Part shown: positions 54,414 through 63,470 of the stretch, piece after piece
How the letters are laid out: every line of letters begins with the position of its first letter
Numbering within the stretch: the stretch's first letter is position 1
Assembly: GCF_021991925.1 (NCBI RefSeq)
Contig: NZ_RXZI01000003.1
Span: forward strand, 186,001 to 250,000
Source: Sutcliffiella horikoshii
GTDB taxonomy: Bacteria; Bacillota; Bacilli; Bacillales; Bacillaceae_I
Length of the DNA: 64,000 bases
Reading direction: 5' to 3'
Notes under the pieces: generated by a model
What the model saw: the letters and a program-made list of their open reading frames with translations, nothing else
Told to the model about the DNA's origin: nothing
Databases searched by the model: none
Program-made: the position numbers and the translations under genes

Positions 54414-54514
54414 TTTGGCACGAACTCAGTTTGTTTTGGCACGAACTCGGGCTATTTCGGCACGAACTTGGTCCATTTCCGCACGAACTCACTATAAAAT
54501 GGCACCAACTATAG
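54414..54514 (+). repeat. Tandem array with a 21-bp period (GGCACGAACT core)
   Basis: Five units share a GGCACGAACT core (variants CGCACGAACT and GGCACCAACT) spaced exactly 21 bp apart. The remaining bases are T-rich and variable. The period equals that of the unrelated array at 37937-38041. Confidence 0.87.
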
Positions 54515-54581
54515 TAAATTCTCTGCACATAATAGTTATATTATGGTAAAATTAACCTAATTAAACTATTTGGAGGGAAAA

Positions 54582-55517
54582 ATGATAATAAAACCACTCG
54601 AAAAACCGCTAACTATCAAAAAGTTAGAAGCATTGTTGAGAAGAATTGATAAGAATCACCCAAAAAGACCGCAAATTGAGCAAGATCTGGCTAAAAGATT
54701 GGCAGGCTACAAAGGTGAGCAGTCCATGGAATATCATTTATCGTTTTTGGATGAGCGCAAATTCTATATCTTGCATGCATTAAGACTACAATCATCTAGT
54801 AACTACTACTTTCAAATGGATGTCCTCCTCTTAACCTCAAAATACTTCCTCATCATTGAGATAAAAAACATCATCGGCCAAGTCACTTTTGAAAATCATT
54901 TTGCTCAATTTATTCGGACACTAAATGGCATAGAAGAAGGTTTCTATAATCCTCTAGATCAAGTAAAGAAACAAAAATTAAGACTAGATTCCTTTATAGA
55001 AAGCCAAAAGATTAAGCGTCCCCCAATAAAATCCCTGGTATGCTTTACCAACCCTCAAACCATTATCAGATCAGATTCCCGAGTGAAAGCTTCCCAATAC
55101 GTCATGCATGCACACAATCTTTTTTCAAAACTAGAACAGCTAAATCAACAATTTGACTCGTCCAATTTTACTGAAAAAGAATTACTAAAGATTTCGCGAA
55201 AATTATTAAAGCAACATTGCGAGGAAAATGTTAACATCCTTGAACGATATGATATAAACCGGAATGAAATATTAAAAGGAGTTCAATGCCCAGGTTGTTC
55301 GAACATTCCACTGAACAGACAAAGTGGTTCATGGTTTTGTGAGAAGTGCAATTTGAAATCTAAAAATGCTCATATAGCAACCCTGGAAGATTATCGCTTA
55401 CTTTGGTACCAACATCACCCATCAGGAAATAAAAGAATTTCTAGGGTTAGCAACGAATTCAACCACGTCGAAAATGATTTCCTCTTTAGGACTAACACAC
55501 TGCGGATCAAAGTTTAG
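54582..55517 (+). CDS. NERD domain protein with C-terminal zinc ribbon
   Basis: This 311-residue protein has a nuclease-related domain (NERD) at about residues 45-160: YKGEQSMEYHLSFL, then FQMDVLLLTSKYFLIIEIKN with the D-ExK pattern of restriction-like nucleases. A four-cysteine zinc ribbon (CPGC and CEKC) lies near residues 230-250. NERD proteins are thought to process DNA, but their function is unproved. GGAGGG precedes ATG 54582. It lies between the 21-bp array and sspI and is probably accessory. Confidence 0.83.
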   Translation: MIIKPLEKPLTIKKLEALLRRIDKNHPKRPQIEQDLAKRLAGYKGEQSMEYHLSFLDERKFYILHALRLQSSSNYYFQMDVLLLTSKYFLIIEIKNIIGQVTFENHFAQFIRTLNGIEEGFYNPLDQVKKQKLRLDSFIESQKIKRPPIKSLVCFTNPQTIIRSDSRVKASQYVMHAHNLFSKLEQLNQQFDSSNFTEKELLKISRKLLKQHCEENVNILERYDINRNEILKGVQCPGCSNIPLNRQSGSWFCEKCNLKSKNAHIATLEDYRLLWYQHHPSGNKRISRVSNEFNHVENDFLFRTNTLRIKV

Positions 55518-55535
55518 GAGAACATACAAACTCAA

Positions 55536-55562
55536 ATAAAAACAGCCCCCACAGGAGCTGCC
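55536..55562. terminator. Terminator between the NERD gene and sspI
   Basis: CAGCCCC and GGAGCTG pair around a four-base loop, with an A tract on the left that serves as a T tract for sspI. Confidence 0.7.
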
Positions 55563-55573
55563 TCAATCCAATA

Positions 55574-55780
55574 CTATTTCAATCCATCCTCTAAAGTTGA
55601 GAGCATTTCAGCTTTGTCCTGCTCAGAAGAATTCTCCCAAATCACTTCAAACAACACGCCTAAACCTGGAAGCATTTTTTCTTCGCCTTTATTGATGGCA
55701 TCTAAGATTGTCTCTCTAAGCTGGTCTTGAGAATTTCCTTCCACATTCTGACGAATCGCATGACGTAAATTCAAATTCAT
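55574..55780 (-). CDS. sspI: Small acid-soluble spore protein SspI
   Basis: SspI is a minor spore protein made in the forespore under SigG in B. subtilis. The 68-residue protein shows the family pattern [20 protein letters not shown] and [19 protein letters not shown] 55780 follows GAGGTGATAAGG on the minus strand; a GTG three codons earlier is in frame. Its place beside ysgA is conserved. Confidence 0.92.
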   Translation of the reverse strand: MNLNLRHAIRQNVEGNSQDQLRETILDAINKGEEKMLPGLGVLFEVIWENSSEQDKAEMLSTLEDGLK

Positions 55781-55899
55781 CCTTATCACCTCGTAGGAAA
55801 AATAGTATCAACACATAGCATGTCCAACAGATGGTTTAATTATGTGTATAAAATGCGTATAATAGCTTATAGTGAGTTACGGAAAAGGGGAAACAATCA

Positions 55900-56658
55900 T
55901 TGAAACATATAGAATCCATTAAGAATAATAAAGTGAAGCAGTGGAAAAAGCTGCAGAAAAAGAAGGAACGCGAACAATCGGGAACATTTATCATTGAAGG
56001 ATTTCATTTGGTGGAAGAGGCACTGAAAATAGACAATCTTGTGGAAGAAATCATCATTTCCGAAGATCGCTCCATTCCAAAAGAATGGGATCTCAACCAT
56101 GTGGAACTAATATATGCCGTTCCCAATGTCCTAAAAGAGATTAGTGAGACGGAAACGCCACAAGGAGTCGCAGCTATTTGCCGCATCCCCGAAGAAGACG
56201 AACACACTATCCAACCCAACCAAAAAATTCTTTTACTCGATAATGTACAAGATCCGGGAAATGTGGGCACCATGATAAGAACAGCAGACGCTGCGGGAAT
56301 GGATATGGTGATCTTGGGAGAAGGTTGCGCAGATTTATACAGCTCCAAAGTGATTCGTTCCACACAAGGCTCGATTTTTCACCTGCCAATAGCAAGAGGA
56401 GACCTCAAAAGCTATATCAAGCAGTGTAAAGAACTGAACACACCTGTTTACGGAACTTCCTTACAAAACGGTGTGCCTTATCAGGAAATCCAACCATCCG
56501 GTACTTTCGGGCTGATTCTTGGCAATGAAGGAAAGGGTATGGCACAAGAGCATCTCGACATGACAGACCAGAATCTATACATTCCGATTCACGGTCAGAG
56601 CGAATCGTTGAATGTCGGCGTTGCGGCAGGGATTTTAATGTATTATTTACGCGGATAG
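55900..56658 (+). CDS. ysgA: TrmH/SpoU-family RNA methyltransferase YsgA
   Basis: This 252-residue SPOUT methyltransferase has an N-terminal substrate-binding domain (about residues 1-95) and a C-terminal knotted domain with LLDNVQDPGNVGTMIRTADA (motif 1), LILGNEGKGMA (motif 2) and IPIHGQSESLNVGVAAGIL (motif 3). It probably 2'-O-methylates rRNA or tRNA; the exact target is unknown. TTG 55900 follows AAAAGGGGAAA and gives the usual MKHIESIKNNKVK start. It lies upstream of pheST as in B. subtilis. Confidence 0.92.
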   Translation: MKHIESIKNNKVKQWKKLQKKKEREQSGTFIIEGFHLVEEALKIDNLVEEIIISEDRSIPKEWDLNHVELIYAVPNVLKEISETETPQGVAAICRIPEEDEHTIQPNQKILLLDNVQDPGNVGTMIRTADAAGMDMVILGEGCADLYSSKVIRSTQGSIFHLPIARGDLKSYIKQCKELNTPVYGTSLQNGVPYQEIQPSGTFGLILGNEGKGMAQEHLDMTDQNLYIPIHGQSESLNVGVAAGILMYYLRG

Positions 56659-56660
56659 AG

Positions 56661-56689
56661 TTGCATCCGGCACGTGTTTTCAATATAAT
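56661..56689 (+). promoter_or_regulatory. Promoter of the pheST leader
   Basis: TTGCAT and TATAAT are 17 bp apart and begin three bases after the ysgA stop, feeding the T-box. Confidence 0.65.
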
Positions 56690-56715
56690 ATAAAAATAGT
56701 TACATACTAATCAAA

Positions 56716-56975
56716 GCAATGAGAGAGGCAAGTAGCTCATTTCAGACCTTATCAGGGAAAAGGTGCCGTAGACTGAAAGCATCTTAATGGAAGAAAGAGC
56801 GAACATTTCACCTCTTGAGTGACACTTGGACCAGCGTGCTTAAGCAAATGCTGTAAAGGTGGACCGGTTAGATAGCCGTTATCTGGAACAGAGCGAACAA
56901 AGCGTATTTTGTCTTTGTTAACTAGGGTGGTACCGCGAATATCTCGTCCCTTTTTGAGGGGCGAGTTTTTTTGTT
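56716..56975 (+). promoter_or_regulatory. T-box leader of pheST (phenylalanine tRNA-sensing)
   Basis: This is a standard T-box. The specifier TTC lies at 56807-56809 before ACCTC, the antiterminator AGGGTGGTACCGCG at 56924-56937, and the terminator CTCGTCCC/GGGGCGAG with seven T ends near 56974. The TGGT sequence can pair with an ACCA tRNA end as in tRNA-Phe. Confidence 0.95.
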
Positions 56976-56983
56976 TTTTTATA

Positions 56984-57130
56984 GGCTCTGTTAAACGCCG
57001 CTGTTGATTTCCGCACTGGGCTTCGCTTTCCGAGGGGCGGTGCTTGAGCCTCCTCACTCCGTTGCGGGGTCTCAACCAACCGCTACCTCCCTCCGGAGTC
57101 TTCGCCCATTGCTCCAATCAACAGCTGGGA
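56984..57130 (-). repeat. Structured repeat, family B, between the pheS T-box and pheS
   Basis: It begins GGCTCTGTTAAA; the other end is lost. In its own orientation the arms are GGGC/GCCC outside and GCGGT/ACCGC and TTGAG/CTCAA inside. It begins about 10 bp after the T-box terminator and lies in the 5' untranslated region of pheS on read-through. Confidence 0.84.
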
Positions 57131-57183
57131 ATCATAACAACCTATTCAATTTCACTCAAAAAATGAACCAAGGAGGAATAGAT

Positions 57184-58218
57184 ATGGAACAACGATTGAA
57201 AGAATTAGAGACGCTTGCCATCGAGCAGGTAGAACAAGCGCAAGACTTAAAGCAATTGAATGAAGTCCGTGTGGCGTACCTTGGAAAAAAAGGACCCATC
57301 ACGGAAATTTTAAAAGGAATGGGTAAGCTCTCAGCAGAAGAGCGCCCGAAAATGGGAGCACTGGCTAACGTCGTGCGTGGAAACGTTGCAGAAAAAATCG
57401 AAGCCAAACAAGCTGAGCTTGAAAAAGCTGAGGTAGCAAAGAAGCTTGCATCTGAAACGATTGATGTAACCCTACCTGGCCGTCCTGGACCAACAGGAAA
57501 CCCGCATCCATTGACAAAAGTCATCGAAGAAATCGAAGACCTGTTCTTAGGAATGGGCTATACGATCACAGAAGGACCGGAAGTGGAAACGGACTACTAC
57601 AACTTTGAAGCATTGAACTTGCCAAAGGATCATCCAGCAAGAGATATGCAGGATTCTTTCTATATTACAGATGAAGTTCTTCTCAGAACGCAAACTTCTC
57701 CTGTTCAAGCAAGAACGATGGAAGCGAATAAAGAAAAGGGACCAATCAAAATTATTTGTCCTGGTAAAGTGTATCGCCGTGATGATGACGATGCGACTCA
57801 CTCCCATCAGTTCACGCAAATTGAAGGACTAGTTATTGATGAGAACATCAGCATGAGCGACCTGAAAGGAACGCTTGAAACATTTGCGAAAAAGATGTTC
57901 GGTGACGACCGTGAAATTCGTCTTCGTCCAAGTTTCTTCCCGTTCACAGAACCGTCCGTTGAGATTGACGTGACATGTGCGAAATGTGGAGGAAAAGGCT
58001 GCAGCATGTGTAAAGGAACTGGCTGGATTGAAATCCTTGGAGCTGGTATGGTACATCCGCGCGTGTTGGAAATGTCCGGATATGATCCGAAGAAATATCA
58101 AGGATTTGCTTTTGGAATGGGACCTGAACGTATTGCGATGCTTCGTTACGGCATTGACGATATCCGCCATTTCTACACGAATGATCAACGTTTCGTGAAG
58201 CAATTCAATCGAGTTTAA
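57184..58218 (+). CDS. pheS: Phenylalanyl-tRNA synthetase alpha subunit
   Basis: PheS carries the catalytic core of the heterotetramer that charges tRNA-Phe. The 344-residue length is typical of Bacillus. An N-terminal coiled coil (about residues 1-85) is followed by the class II core with [17 protein letters not shown] (motif 1 region), [17 protein letters not shown] (motif 2) and [14 protein letters not shown] (motif 3). ATG 57184 follows AAGGAGG. The frame opens upstream in the repeat at 57004, but that part is not homologous. Confidence 0.96.
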   Translation: MEQRLKELETLAIEQVEQAQDLKQLNEVRVAYLGKKGPITEILKGMGKLSAEERPKMGALANVVRGNVAEKIEAKQAELEKAEVAKKLASETIDVTLPGRPGPTGNPHPLTKVIEEIEDLFLGMGYTITEGPEVETDYYNFEALNLPKDHPARDMQDSFYITDEVLLRTQTSPVQARTMEANKEKGPIKIICPGKVYRRDDDDATHSHQFTQIEGLVIDENISMSDLKGTLETFAKKMFGDDREIRLRPSFFPFTEPSVEIDVTCAKCGGKGCSMCKGTGWIEILGAGMVHPRVLEMSGYDPKKYQGFAFGMGPERIAMLRYGIDDIRHFYTNDQRFVKQFNRV

Positions 58219-58232
58219 GAGGAGGGGAAACC

Positions 58233-60647
58233 ATGTTAGTATCTTACAATTGGTTAAAAGATTACGTAAATATAGAGGATATTTCTGCTGAAGACTTGGC
58301 AGAGAAGATTACAAGAAGCGGCATTGAAGTAGAAGGCGTGGAAGTGCTGAACGACGGAATCAAAGGTGTCGTAGTCGGTCACGTTTTAGAAAAAGAACAG
58401 CATCCAAATGCAGATAAATTGAACGTATGCCAAGTAAATCTTGGAAACGGAGAGACGGTACAAATTGTATGCGGCGCTAAAAATGTAGACAAAGGCCAGA
58501 AAGTGGCAGTGGCAACAGTTGGGGCAGTGCTTCCTGGTAATTTTAAAATTAAGCGTGCAAAGCTTCGCGGCGAAGAGTCCAACGGAATGATTTGTTCCCT
58601 TCAGGAGCTAGGTATTGGTTCTAAGCTTGTTGCCAAAGAATTCTCTGAAGGAATTTTCGTATTCCCGAACGATGTGGAAGTTGGGACAGATGCACTAGAA
58701 TACTTAAACCGCAACGACAAAGTGATGGAATTAGGGCTTACTCCAAACCGTTCTGATGCATTAAGCATGCTAGGTGTGGCTTATGAAGTGGGTGCAATCC
58801 TTGGCCGTGATGTAAAATGGCCTTCCACGGAATATGAAGCAAACAGTGAAGAAGCTTCTGACTATATTTCTGTTAATGTGGACGCTTCTGAAGACAACCC
58901 ATTGTATGTAGCGAAAGTAGTGAAAAACGTGAAGATCGGTCCGTCACCGCTTTGGATGCAAGCTCGTCTGATGGCAGCCGGAATCCGCCCACACAACAAT
59001 GTGGTCGATATCACCAACTACATCTTATTAGAATACGGTCAGCCATTGCATGCGTTCGATTATGATCGTCTTGGCAGCAAGGAAATCCTTGTACGTCGTG
59101 CTCGTAAGGATGAAAAAATCACGACGCTAGATGATGCAGAACGTACATTAACAGAAGACCATCTTGTGATTACAAATGGCTCAGAGCCTGTCGCACTTGC
59201 AGGTGTCATGGGTGGAGCGAATTCAGAGGTCCAATCTGATACAACGACTATCCTATTGGAGTCCGCATACTTTAACGGAGTTACTGTCAGAAAAGCTTCT
59301 AAGGACCACGGTCTTCGTAGTGAAGCAAGTACGCGCTATGAAAAAGGTATCGATCCAAACCGTACACATGAAGCGGCAGAAAGAGCAGTTGCCCTTATGG
59401 CAGAATATGCTGGCGGTGAAGTGGTCGGTGGTTCAGTAGAAGTAAACACATTGAAAGTAGAACCTGCAGTTGTGACTACTACTGTAGAAAAGATAAATTC
59501 TGTTTTAGGAACTTCCATCACTGCCGCGGAAGTGAAAGATATTTTCACAAAGCTACAATTTGAAGTTTCAGAAGACAATGAGAGCTTCACAGTAACGGTC
59601 CCGACTCGTCGTGGGGATATCACGATTGAAGAGGACCTTGTGGAGGAAGTTGCTCGTCTTTACGGATATGACAACATTCCAACCACACTACCAGTAAGTG
59701 CAGCGACACCTGGTGTGTTGACACCTTACCAAGCAAGACGTCGTAAAGTCCGCCGTTACCTTGAGGGTGCAGGCTTGATCCAGAATATCACTTACTCTCT
59801 TACAAGCGATGAGCGCGCGAAGCAATTTGCCCTAGAAGATGGGAAAGCGATACGCCTTGCGATGCCAATGAGTGAAGAAAGAAGCACGTTACGACTAAGC
59901 CTAGTACCGCATCTTCTGGAAGCTCTTCAGCACAATATTGCCCGTTCCACACAATCGAACGCGGTATATGAAATCGGCTCTGTATTCATCGGAAAAGATG
60001 GTGCGGTTTTACCGGAAGAAAAAGAGCGTTTGGCTGGTGCATTAACTGGTCTTTGGCAGCAACACCCATGGCAAGGAGAGAAAAAAGCAGTCGATTTCTT
60101 TGTAGCAAAAGGAATCCTAGAAGGCATGTTCTCTATGCTAGGAGTGAGTGAAACAATTACTTACACTCGTTCTGAAAAAGACGGCTTACACCCAGGGCGT
60201 ACAGCGGAAATCTTACTGAACGGTGAAAGCATTGGTTTCATCGGTCAGCTTCATCCAGAGAAATTAAATGAGCTGGATCTGCCTGAAACATATGTATTCG
60301 AGCTTTCCTTAATAGCACTACTTGGAGAGAGTATCGGAGAAATCCAATACGAAGCAATCCCACGTTTCCCATCCATCAGCCGCGATATCGCGCTTGTAGT
60401 GGATCGTGAAACTCCTGCTGGTGAACTAGAAGCAGTCATCAAGACAACTGGTGGTTCTTTATTGAAAGAAGTTCAGGTATTTGACGTATACGAAGGAGAC
60501 AAAATCGACTCATCGAAAAAATCAGTCGCTTTCGCATTACGCTACTACCACCCAGAACACACACTTACAGACGAAGAAGTAACAAAAGTCCACAAAAAAG
60601 TACTTCAAGCAGTCGAAGAAAAATTCGAAGCTGTACTAAGAAGCTAA
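58233..60647 (+). CDS. pheT: Phenylalanyl-tRNA synthetase beta subunit
   Basis: PheT completes the synthetase and provides editing and tRNA-binding domains. The 804-residue protein has an N-terminal tRNA-binding OB domain (about residues 40-150, [15 protein letters not shown]), B3/B4 editing domain (about 210-380), B5 domain (about 400-475) and a C-terminal ferredoxin-fold anticodon-binding domain (about 710-804). It starts 14 bp after pheS behind GAGGAGGGG. Confidence 0.96.
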   Translation: MLVSYNWLKDYVNIEDISAEDLAEKITRSGIEVEGVEVLNDGIKGVVVGHVLEKEQHPNADKLNVCQVNLGNGETVQIVCGAKNVDKGQKVAVATVGAVLPGNFKIKRAKLRGEESNGMICSLQELGIGSKLVAKEFSEGIFVFPNDVEVGTDALEYLNRNDKVMELGLTPNRSDALSMLGVAYEVGAILGRDVKWPSTEYEANSEEASDYISVNVDASEDNPLYVAKVVKNVKIGPSPLWMQARLMAAGIRPHNNVVDITNYILLEYGQPLHAFDYDRLGSKEILVRRARKDEKITTLDDAERTLTEDHLVITNGSEPVALAGVMGGANSEVQSDTTTILLESAYFNGVTVRKASKDHGLRSEASTRYEKGIDPNRTHEAAERAVALMAEYAGGEVVGGSVEVNTLKVEPAVVTTTVEKINSVLGTSITAAEVKDIFTKLQFEVSEDNESFTVTVPTRRGDITIEEDLVEEVARLYGYDNIPTTLPVSAATPGVLTPYQARRRKVRRYLEGAGLIQNITYSLTSDERAKQFALEDGKAIRLAMPMSEERSTLRLSLVPHLLEALQHNIARSTQSNAVYEIGSVFIGKDGAVLPEEKERLAGALTGLWQQHPWQGEKKAVDFFVAKGILEGMFSMLGVSETITYTRSEKDGLHPGRTAEILLNGESIGFIGQLHPEKLNELDLPETYVFELSLIALLGESIGEIQYEAIPRFPSISRDIALVVDRETPAGELEAVIKTTGGSLLKEVQVFDVYEGDKIDSSKKSVAFALRYYHPEHTLTDEEVTKVHKKVLQAVEEKFEAVLRS

Positions 60648-60656
60648 AATAAACGA

Positions 60657-60685
60657 AGGGATTCCAAATGGGATCCCTTTTTTGT
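60657..60685 (+). terminator. Terminator of pheST
   Basis: AAGGGAT and ATCCCTT pair around a ten-base loop, followed by TTTTTTG. Confidence 0.8.
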
Positions 60686-60714
60686 GCTTTTTGAAAGACA
60701 AGAAGGCATTAAAT

Positions 60715-60845
60715 ACCGTTGATTTCCGTTCCAGGCGTTTCGCTTGCCTGCGGGCGGTCCGTGAGCCTCCTCACTCCGTTGCGGGGTCTCACCTGTCCCT
60801 TCCTCCCGCGGGCGTCTACACGCCTTCCACTCCAATCAACAAGGT
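60715..60845 (-). repeat. Structured repeat, variant copy after pheT
   Basis: Read on the minus strand, the arms ACC/GGT with GTTGATT/AATCAAC, AGGCGT/ACGCCT and GTGAG/CTCAC are all paired, and two of these pairs differ from family B on both sides. The shared core GAGACCCCGCA and GAGGAGGCTC is present. Confidence 0.8.
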
Positions 60846-60911
60846 AATTTCATTCACCTATCCGAGCCAGTTAACTGAAAATACCAGTAGCGTTTCTGTA
60901 ACGTAATTTCT

Positions 60912-61040
60912 AGCTGTGGATTGGAGCAAATGGCGAAGACTCCTGCGGGAAAGTAGCGGCAATGTTGAGACCCCGCAGGCTTGCCGAGGAGGCTCAAGGT
61001 CGCCCCGCGGAAAGCGTAGCCATTTGTGGAAAGGAACAGC
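60912..61040 (+). repeat. Structured repeat, family B, before the toxin locus
   Basis: The core begins AGCTGTGGATTGGAGC and ends AACAGC. Outer arms AAATGGC/GCCATTT are perfectly paired, a different combination from other copies, with TTGAG/CTCAA inside. Confidence 0.83.
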
Positions 61041-61171
61041 GGCGGTTAGCGATTAACCAAACTCAAATTTTTAGATTTAAAAGGGCTAATTGTCTTTGAA
61101 GGTTTTTCTTAATCCAAAACTAGGTATTTCGAATGATTTATAAGAACGTGTGTTCTGTTTTTCCGATAGAA

Positions 61172-61180
61172 TGGTATAAT
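61172..61180 (+). promoter_or_regulatory. Extended -10 promoter of the small hydrophobic peptide gene
   Basis: TGGTATAAT is an extended -10 box (TGnTATAAT) with a poor -35. It lies about 65 bp before the peptide start. Confidence 0.6.
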
Positions 61181-61244
61181 AGAGTGGACAGTATAATAGG
61201 AACGGGTGGTGCGGTGAATCCCTGTGGAGAACGGGGGTGACCGT

Positions 61245-61352
61245 ATGAGCGAGATGCAGCTATTCCTCACATCAGGACTATTCATCTTTGCGTTAGTGAA
61301 TCTAGTAATCGTGTTGATAAAAGAAATGACAAAAAAATAACCCACCCGTGAC
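61245..61352 (+). CDS. Putative holin-like type I toxin (35 residues)
   Basis: This short gene encodes a 35-residue peptide: MSEMQLF, a hydrophobic helix (about residues 6-25) and a basic tail KRNDKK. It follows a strong GGGGGTGA ribosome-binding site and an extended -10 promoter. The layout matches the putative holin-like toxin family (TxpA and BsrG-like relatives) in which a membrane peptide is held in check by an antisense RNA. A convergent promoter downstream (61489-61516, minus strand) could make that RNA. The toxic role is inferred. Confidence 0.7.
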
Positions 61353-61384
61353 TTCTAATTCGCTGTTAGGCAGTCGGGTGAGTT
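61340..61384. terminator. Terminator of the toxin gene
   Basis: ACCCACCCG and CGGGTGAGTT pair around a loop of about 25 nt. The toxin stop codon lies in the left arm. Confidence 0.55.
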
Positions 61385-61488
61385 ACTTATTACGTTCGAC
61401 TCCACAGTAGCCGTGCTTCTGCGGAACTTATACTGTTAAGTCAAAGTGCGTCCAACACTTTGGCTTCTTCAATCATGTGTATACACAA
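61385..61488 (-). ncRNA. Predicted antisense antitoxin RNA
   Basis: A minus-strand promoter at 61489-61516 would start an RNA of about 100 nt or more that runs left towards and into the toxin 3' end. The extent is inferred from the promoter and the hairpin at 61340-61384. TxpA/RatA and BsrG/SR4 have the same convergent layout. Confidence 0.45.
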
Positions 61489-61516
61489 ATTATAGCACAA
61501 GACAACCGACTGTAAA
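61489..61516 (-). promoter_or_regulatory. Minus-strand promoter for the predicted antitoxin RNA
   Basis: On the minus strand TTTACA (61516-61511) and a perfect TATAAT (61494-61489) are 16 bp apart. No gene lies directly downstream in that direction. Confidence 0.6.
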
Positions 61517-61536
61517 CGAACTTTCAATTGGTAAAG

Positions 61537-62493
61537 TTATCTGACCAGTTTTTTTGCCTTCAACGTGTTAGCAAAATGCACTTTCGCCACCTTGTTCAAA
61601 AATCCTTCTCCATGCTTTTCGATTACCCTTGCAGCTGCAGAATCCACTTTTGAACCCGCTCCTTTAGGAATCGTTATTCCAGCAAGCTCGCTCAGTTTAT
61701 CCATCTCTTTCAAGAAAGAATACCTCGCGATAATGGACGCTGCTGCCACTGAAAGGTGCAAGCCTTCCGCTTTCGTATGAAAATAAACATTTTCACGAAC
61801 AATATTCTTCTGTTGAGCCACATGACGATAGTAGATGCCTGATTCCGCAAACTGGTCAATCAATATAGCATCAGGTTTCTCTGGCGCAATCTTATCCAGT
61901 ACATGCTGCAATGCTTTATTATGCAGCAATGCCTTTATTTTCCCTTGACTCATACCGCTTTGTTGCAGTTCATTGTATTTTTCATTATGTAATACTAATA
62001 AGCTGTAAGGTACATGTGGCAAAATTGCTTTTGCAATCCGCACGATTTTTTCATCATTTAATGCTTTTGAATCCTGGACACCAAGTTCTTGCAACTTAAC
62101 CATTTGCTCTTTTTTTACATAAGCTGCACAAACGGTAATCGGACCAAAATAATCCCCAGTCCCTACTTCATCAGATCCGATGACAGAGAGGGAGGCAAAG
62201 CCTGCAGGCAAGGAAGATTTCACTTTGTTTCCTGATGATGAAACAGTGGTGGCCTTTTTACCAGATTTAGAAGGTGCATCAGTAGCCCCAAACCCCTTCC
62301 ATATATTCGCTTCCTCTTCCGCTCCTTTTCCTTGGAACAACACTTTTCCTGATTTGTATGCCGTAATGTTACATGTGGGCGATTTTGCAACAAAAACGGC
62401 TCCTGTTGGCAGTTTGTCTATCTTATGTTCCTTATAGAAACTTTCAATTTTGTTTAAAATAGTCCCAGATACTTGAATAACTTGATATGACAA
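61537..62493 (-). CDS. rnhC: Ribonuclease HIII
   Basis: RNase HIII cleaves the RNA strand of RNA-DNA hybrids, such as R-loops. The 318-residue protein has the N-terminal TBP-like substrate-binding domain (about residues 1-90) and a catalytic RNase HII-like domain starting SVIGSDEVGTGDYFGPI, which holds the first acidic residues (Asp and Glu). A further catalytic Asp lies in DAILIDQFAESG near residue 210. TTG 62493 follows GGAG on the minus strand. It diverges from zapA as in B. subtilis. Confidence 0.94.
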   Translation of the reverse strand: MSYQVIQVSGTILNKIESFYKEHKIDKLPTGAVFVAKSPTCNITAYKSGKVLFQGKGAEEEANIWKGFGATDAPSKSGKKATTVSSSGNKVKSSLPAGFASLSVIGSDEVGTGDYFGPITVCAAYVKKEQMVKLQELGVQDSKALNDEKIVRIAKAILPHVPYSLLVLHNEKYNELQQSGMSQGKIKALLHNKALQHVLDKIAPEKPDAILIDQFAESGIYYRHVAQQKNIVRENVYFHTKAEGLHLSVAAASIIARYSFLKEMDKLSELAGITIPKGAGSKVDSAAARVIEKHGEGFLNKVAKVHFANTLKAKKLVR

Positions 62494-62602
62494 TTAATTC
62501 ACTCCTACTACAAATTTTTACATTTTTCCATGTTTCTTTTCCACTTTAGAAAGTTTCGTGGTATTATAAAGATTAGGATTTTAATGAATGGGGGCATACA
62601 CG

Positions 62603-62857
62603 TTGTCAGAGCATAAAACTCGCACAACTGTCGACATATATGGACAACAATATTCGATTGTTGGTACGGAAAGTATAAGTCACATACGACTTGTTGCTTC
62701 CATTGTCGATGAAAAAATGAGAGAAATCAATAGTAAAAATTCAAACTTGGACATCAGTAAACTGGCAGTGTTGACTGCGGTTAACGTTGTACATGATTAT
62801 ATCAAATTAAAAGATGAATACGATATGCTTGAGAGAGAATTAAAGAAAAAGGGTTGA
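62603..62857 (+). CDS. zapA: Cell division protein ZapA
   Basis: ZapA binds FtsZ and promotes bundling of Z-ring filaments. The 84-residue protein matches Zap[21 protein letters not shown] at the N-terminus and a helical end [20 protein letters not shown] forming a coiled coil. The frame opens at ATG 62588, but homology and spacing from GGGGG point to TTG 62603. Confidence 0.9.
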   Translation: MSEHKTRTTVDIYGQQYSIVGTESISHIRLVASIVDEKMREINSKNSNLDISKLAVLTAVNVVHDYIKLKDEYDMLERELKKKG

Positions 62858-62862
62858 GTACG

Positions 62863-63405
62863 ATGCTAGACTTGATTATTATTTTTCTATTTATTATGGG
62901 ATTAATTGTGGGGATTCGTCGAGGATTCATCATGCAAATTGTCCATCTATCCGGATTCATTGCCGCCTTTGTGGTTGCATATATGTTCTATGCGGACTTG
63001 GCGCCAAAATTGAAGCTTTGGGTACCGATGCCGAGTTTTGGTAACTCGGAATTCTCTATGTTTTTTGAGACCATTAGCCTCGATACCGCCTATTATAGAG
63101 CAATTGCCTTTGCCATTTTGTTCTTCGGGACAAGAATTGCTGCACAGATCATCGGTTCCATGCTGGATTTTCTATCCCATCTGCCGATATTGAAGCAGCT
63201 GAACAGTTGGGCCGGAGCGGTTCTTGGGTTTGTAGAAGTTTATCTGGTTGTCTTCATTTTCTTGTACATAGGAGCGCTTGTTCCTTTGGAGATGGTTCAG
63301 ACATCCATCAGCGATTCATCCATGGCGAAGGGAATCGTGGAGAACACCCCGATTTTCTCTGCTAAGTTGCAGGAATTATGGGCCGGTTATATGGCCAGCA
63401 GATAA
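62863..63405 (+). CDS. CvpA-family membrane protein
   Basis: This 180-residue protein has four transmembrane helices (about residues 2-18, 25-45, 74-95 and 105-130) and matches the CvpA/YshB family. The E. coli relative is needed for colicin V production; the Bacillus role is unknown. ATG 62863 lies six bases after the zapA stop. In B. subtilis the next gene is polX, but here a convergent SPFH gene follows. Confidence 0.86.
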   Translation: MLDLIIIFLFIMGLIVGIRRGFIMQIVHLSGFIAAFVVAYMFYADLAPKLKLWVPMPSFGNSEFSMFFETISLDTAYYRAIAFAILFFGTRIAAQIIGSMLDFLSHLPILKQLNSWAGAVLGFVEVYLVVFIFLYIGALVPLEMVQTSISDSSMAKGIVENTPIFSAKLQELWAGYMASR

Positions 63406-63419
63406 ATAGGAAGACATAG

Positions 63420-63455
63420 TAAAAGCAGTAGTTCACATAGGAACTGCTGCTTTTT
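63420..63455. terminator. Bidirectional terminator between cvpA and the SPFH gene
   Basis: AAAAGCAGTAGTTC and GAACTGCTGCTTTT form a stem with one mismatch, flanked by A and T tracts. Confidence 0.87.
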
Positions 63456-63470
63456 ACGTTTTGCCATTTT

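Noticed and set aside
54414-54514. The GGCACGAACT array as a CRISPR array
   Set aside because: Units are only 21 bp with an 8-12 bp core and spacers of about 10 bp, far shorter than CRISPR repeats and spacers, and no cas gene is present.
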